This document shows positions 18,139-21,899 of a stretch of 21,899 nt of DNA, piece by piece. Where the stretch lies: the NCBI GenBank assembly GCA_014621425.1, contig JAANBB010000575.1, forward strand, positions 1 to 21,899, read 5' to 3'. This DNA comes from Cylindrodendrum hubeiense (lineage: Eukaryota; Ascomycota; Sordariomycetes; Hypocreales; Nectriaceae). Below the pieces are notes generated by a model. It was given only the letters and a program-made list of their open reading frames with translations, had not been told where the DNA came from and did no database searches. The translations under genes and the position numbers were made by a program. Positions within the stretch are counted from its first letter, which is position 1. Each line of letters opens with the position of its first letter.

Positions 18139-21100
18139 ATGAGCTACCGCGGCCCACAGGCCTTCCACGGCCAGGGCCAGCAAGGCCAGCAGCCTTCAAT
18201 GCCGTCTCCGGCGGGCATCAACTCGTCGCCGACGTATATGGCGAGCAATGGCGCCAACGGCACAGCAGCAGCAGCAGGAGCAGGGGGATTCCAGCAGGCG
18301 TATGGGAATCAGCAACAGCAATATTATCCGGTCCAGGGACAGCAGCAGCAACAGCAGTACCTCTCCCAGATGCAGCAACAACAACAGATGGCGCAGTATG
18401 GTGGCATGGCGTACCAGGGCTACGATGCGGCTGGGCAGGCGTTCCCTGGTGGTGCACATCACCAGATGCATCAGCAGGCTGCGGCGTCGCAGTACGCTCC
18501 TTCTGCGAATGTGTGGCAGCAGCAGCAGCAGCAACACCAGCAGCAACATCAGCAGCAGCCGTCTCAGCAGCAACAGATGTTGTATCAACAACATTACCAG
18601 CAACAGCAGCACACGCCGCAGATGTATCAACGGCACGTCGCGTCGCCGCAACAGCCCCAGCAAAGGGTCCAGCATATGCCTTCGCCACAGCCGCGGACGC
18701 CATCTTTACCTCAACAACAGGGATATCAACTTCCGTCGCAGCAGCAACAGCAACAGCAGCAGCATCAACAATACCAGCAGCAGCAACAGCCCAATCATCA
18801 GCACCATCAACAACACCAGCCCCAGCACCAATCCCAGCGAAGCCAGGTGCAACAAGCCAGCCAACGACTAGCCCAGCAGCAGGGACAACAACCTATCCAA
18901 CAGCTAGTTAACCACCAACAGGCTCAGCAAACCGTTCGAAATGTGCAAATGCCTACTCCGCAGCCGATGCAGCAACCCGCACACGAATCCGTTCCAGAGC
19001 CCGCTCCCGAACCCATTCCTGAACCCACTCCCGAGCCGGTGCAACTACCGCCACCGCAGCCTATCCAACACTACGTAAATCTACAAGACATACAAAACCT
19101 CCCCCCACCACCTACCGCCATTAGCCAGTCTCCGAGCACCCTGATAGACCCGCCGATGCTTGATACTATCCACGTCCAGCCATCGCAGCTAGAAACCATA
19201 ACTGTCAAGCCTATGGACATCATGCTCAACAAGGCTCCGCCGCCACAGAAGGCCGGGACGGTCACTCCCCGGGTCAAGCCGAGCCCTCACTCTTCTGTCA
19301 CCAACTCTCCTGCCCTCACAGCCAGGTCCCCGAGCATCACGAAGAAGTCTCCCGCCATCCCCCCAAAGGCCCGACCAGTCGACACCGTTCAGATCATGGT
19401 AGCTGTTGCGGAAGAGTGCTTCGACAAGGCGCGAGCTTCGGTGCATGATGTGGCCATGTACTTGGAGCCTGCCCGCGTCGATGAGTATCAAAACTTGATC
19501 ACGACGGGTTTGGCGTGCTTGGAAGCGTCTCTACAAGGCAGCCGACTCTCTCCACGCCAAGAGGCTAGGATGCGGCTGAGATATGCTGCTGTACTCCTTG
19601 AGGAGACAGAGAACCTGATGGAGGCTGAGACGGCCCTCACCAAGGGCATCACGCTTTGTGACAAGGTGCGTAAACGAAGAGGGACGTGTTTATGGCCCAC
19701 CACTGACCAGTAATTACAGCACCGCTTGTTCGATTTGAAGTATTGTATGCAGTACATCATGCTGAAAGTCTTGTTTCAGCGAAGTCACAAGGCTGCCTTA
19801 AATGCCGTTGATCGTCATATCTCGGACTGTGAAGCGTAAGTTGCTCCTCGTAATCACTTACATCTCACCTTGGGCTCACCCATTTCTCAGTTTCAAACAT
19901 GTCCACTGGGTCTATGCCTTTAAGTTACTGAAGGCCACTTTCTACATGGAAGTTGGACAAACGGCAGACGCCAGCGCCCTCGAGAACATTCGCTCTATCC
20001 AAGTCATCGCCAACTCGCGCGGTGACAACGCAATTAGTGCCTTTGCATCCATCCTCGAGGGCCTTGCTCTCCTCAAGGCCTCCAAGGATGGTGGCAATAT
20101 CGAGAAGGTTCAAACGTGCATCGCCCATGCAGCGAAGTTCCAATTCGATCCGTCCGTCCACATTATCCAACTCGACATGCTCACCCTCCTCCTCGACCTG
20201 GCCTCCAGCATCAACCAACAGAGCCCAGATGTCACCTCTCAAAAGCTACGTGCGCTGCAAAAGAGGCTCGATGAGTGCGGTGAATGGCACAACGTCAAGG
20301 CGGACTTCCTCGTCCCAGTCAAGAAGCAACCGTCTACGGCGCAGACGATCAGCGGTGATACAGCGGCCATCATTCGGGGAGGGGACAGTGATTCGCCAAC
20401 AGATTTCTTGGTCTTGTCATTCATGACAAAGATGGAACTAACATCCCTTGTGTACGCTATGCTCCTGGTGACTTGTTTACTGCTTATTCTAACTCGGTCC
20501 TAGGTTCACCTTCAGCGGTTTGACGAATCTACACAGATCATCCTCTCACGGCCCTAAGTCGGCTGAGTTTTGGCGGGAAGGCCTCAAGATTGTTGATGCC
20601 TGTAAGTACCTCCTCTAATGCAATCATGGATGGTTACTGACACCCATCAGGGGACGAGACTACTTCAGGGATCCGCTACGGCCCGTCGACATCACTCCAA
20701 GATGCGATCAGACAGCGAGAGTGGCGAACCGAAGCCCAGGCTTACCTCAACATATTGCTAGGCCTGCTCGCGGCCAGTCACTGTCAGTGGGATAATGTCA
20801 AGCAATTCGTTGCGAAACTGGAGACTCTCATTACACCATCTACGCAGAGCATCCTACGGTTGCTCTCCATCTATCTATCTGGCGTGTACCACCAAGGCAC
20901 AGGAGACCTCCAGAACGCCATCTCCGTCTTCCGGAACCCACTATTCAACATCTCGCAACGCGGTACGGGTATCAAGGCGGCACATCGGGAGATGGCCCTG
21001 CTCGCTGGCTTAAATCGGCTCTGGATCATGCAGCATCCTGATCAGCGCGACGACATGGAGACGCTTGATCTGATCGAGGAGCTCCAGCCCCTATGCTCCA

Positions 21101-21486
21101 TGCATCCTAACCTCGACCTGCGCACCGCATGGCATAATGTCATGGCCGCCCTTACTACTGATCCTCCACAGCAACTGAACCAACGAAAGCAACACATCCA
21201 GGCCGCTATGGGCGGATCCAGGGCCACGAATAATGTCCTAGGCGCTGCCGTCACGCTGGCTATTATGAGAAGCCGGCTGTTCGAGAACGTCATAGGCGAA
21301 CAGGCCCTGAAGAGTGCCATGGCGGCAGCCAAGCAGGCGCAGCGCAGTGGCAATGTGCTATGGCAGAGCGTTGCGGACGGTATGCTCGCGCATTCGCACG
21401 AGGTGCAGGGCCAACACGAGGAGGCGGCGCGGGAATGGGACAAGGCGACGAGGGAGGCGAAGGAGGCATTTTACGGGCGTTGCTGA
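18139..21486 (+). CDS. MAU2: Cohesin loading complex subunit MAU2/SCC4
   Basis: MAU2/Scc4 wraps the N-terminus of Scc2/NIPBL and helps load cohesin onto chromosomes. Exons are 18139-19665, 19720-19835, 19891-20451, 20504-20601 and 20651-21486 (stop TGA). All junctions keep frame, with introns of 49-55 nt, and the product is about 1045 aa. The start is the first ATG after an in-frame TAG at 18109-18111. Residues 1-413 are low-complexity: Gln-rich, with His and Pro, then a Pro-Glu-Pro run and a Pro/Ser/Thr-rich stretch. From about residue 414 (VQIMVAVAEECFDKA) to the end is the helical TPR-type cohesin-load domain. It includes YLEPARVDEYQNLITTGLACLEA, RLRYAAVLLEETENLMEAETAL, FKHVHWVYAFKLLKATFYME and a C-terminal EEAAREWDKA helix. 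The core of about 630 residues is close to the family's usual length; the Gln-rich head is an addition. Confidence 0.92.
18290..18950 (+). repeat. CAG/CAA-rich polyglutamine-coding tract
   Basis: Roughly 660 nt consist largely of mixed CAG and CAA codons with interspersed CAT/CAC. The longest pure CAG stretch found is five codons near 18516-18531, and most runs alternate CAG and CAA. It encodes the Gln/His-rich head of MAU2. Long Leu-, Ala- and Ser-rich frames on both strands here are by-products of the repeat. Confidence 0.9.
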
Positions 21487-21825
21487 AAGGGGGCGCTATT
21501 GCGGACCCGGCGTTGAGGCATGGTCTTTGCCACAAAGAAAAGGAACAATTTTGACGATTTGTATACCAGAGAGACTTGGGATATATGAGGGCTGTACGAT
21601 ACCTGACCGCATCATTGAGTGGTCTCATCTTTGTTGGAGTGTGGAGAATTAGAGAGATGCGACATGAGATCGCTTGGTTTGGCCCCGTTAAAAGGCCTGG
21701 TTAATTTTAGTTGGCGACTCTATTTGAGTCTGGTGAGCCCTGATATTCTCGTGGCTTCTAAGAACCCGATGTGATGTTGACGTTGATGTCTATGAGGGTG
21801 TGAGGGTGTAAGGGGGGGTCATGGT
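21487..21825. other. Convergent intergenic region after MAU2
   Basis: These 339 nt follow the MAU2 stop and precede the apparent stop of a minus-strand gene at the window edge. It should hold two 3' UTRs. A G-rich stretch with repeated GAGGGTGT (about 21793-21817) is the only local structure noticed. Confidence 0.5.
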
Positions 21826-21899
21826 TCACCGACGGGGAAATCCAGGGGGAGGCTGGAAGCCGGGAGGGGGCATGAAGCCTGGAGGAGCGGGAGGAGTGC
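21826..21899 (-). CDS. C-terminal fragment of a Pro/Gly/Phe-rich protein (PPPGF repeats), truncated by window edge
   Basis: Read on the minus strand from the window edge, one frame gives 23 residues with a repeated PPPGF-type motif (PPGFMPPPGFQPPPGFPRR) and a TGA at 21828-21826. Regular 6-residue periodicity in a single frame suggests real coding sequence. Such Pro/Gly tails end several RNA-processing proteins, for example Sm B or U1-C type snRNP proteins, but 23 residues cannot identify the family. The gene would be convergent with MAU2. Confidence 0.45.
   Translation of the reverse strand, partial: TPPAPPGFMPPPGFQPPPGFPRR

Noticed and set aside
18196..18911. Long Leu-, Ala- and Ser-rich open frames on both strands over the MAU2 N-terminus
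   Set aside because: They are other-frame readings of the CAG/CAA repeat that codes for Gln in MAU2, and they have no independent gene signals.
1..21899. Mobile elements, tRNA/rRNA genes, CRISPR arrays, biosynthetic cluster
   Set aside because: No transposase, terminal repeats, tRNA-like B-box arms, spaced repeat array or secondary-metabolism enzyme was seen; the content is conserved core fungal genes.

Overview
The window looks like nuclear DNA from a filamentous ascomycete (Pezizomycotina, probably a Sordariomycete). Spliceosomal introns are mostly 49-60 nt with GT...AG ends and internal CTAAC/CTGAC branch-like motifs. Genes are about 0.5-1.6 kb apart. The proteins have fungal architectures, such as a chromodomain plus HDA2/3 subunit and a Cyk3-type SH3/transglutaminase-like protein. 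I see no mobile element, tRNA, rRNA or CRISPR. The exact species cannot be read from the sequence.

Layout, left to right: (1) the 3' part of a COX6-type cytochrome c oxidase subunit VI gene (+, to 908); (2) a large minus-strand gene (1540-6140, four exons, about 1480 aa) joining an N-terminal chromodomain, a long disordered SQ/TQ-rich region, an HDA2/3-like domain and a C-terminal coiled coil; (3) a divergent promoter region (6141-7469); (4) RAI1 (+, 7470-9129, nine exons including an 8-nt micro-exon); (5) a minus-strand Ste20/germinal-centre kinase of the Sid1/SepL/Sps1 group (9682-11717, four exons, about 623 aa); (6) a 1.65-kb divergent intergenic region; (7) CYK3 (+, 13366-17375, two exons, about 1317 aa) with a 39-nt in-frame minisatellite; (8) the cohesin loader MAU2/SCC4 (+, 18139-21486, five exons, about 1045 aa) with a very long Gln-rich N-terminus; (9) at the right edge, what looks like the C-terminal end of a minus-strand Pro/Gly/Phe-rich protein.

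These are core housekeeping, chromatin and cell-division genes rather than an accessory island. Two functional pairings stand out. A septation-type GCK kinase and the cytokinesis protein Cyk3 are divergently transcribed from one shared intergenic region. Two chromosome-biology genes, the chromodomain/HDA2-3 protein and MAU2, each carry an ATCACGTG box in the same orientation about 260-290 bp upstream of their start codons. All exon models were built by hand from splice motifs, reading-frame continuity and family resemblance; no alignment or transcript data were available.
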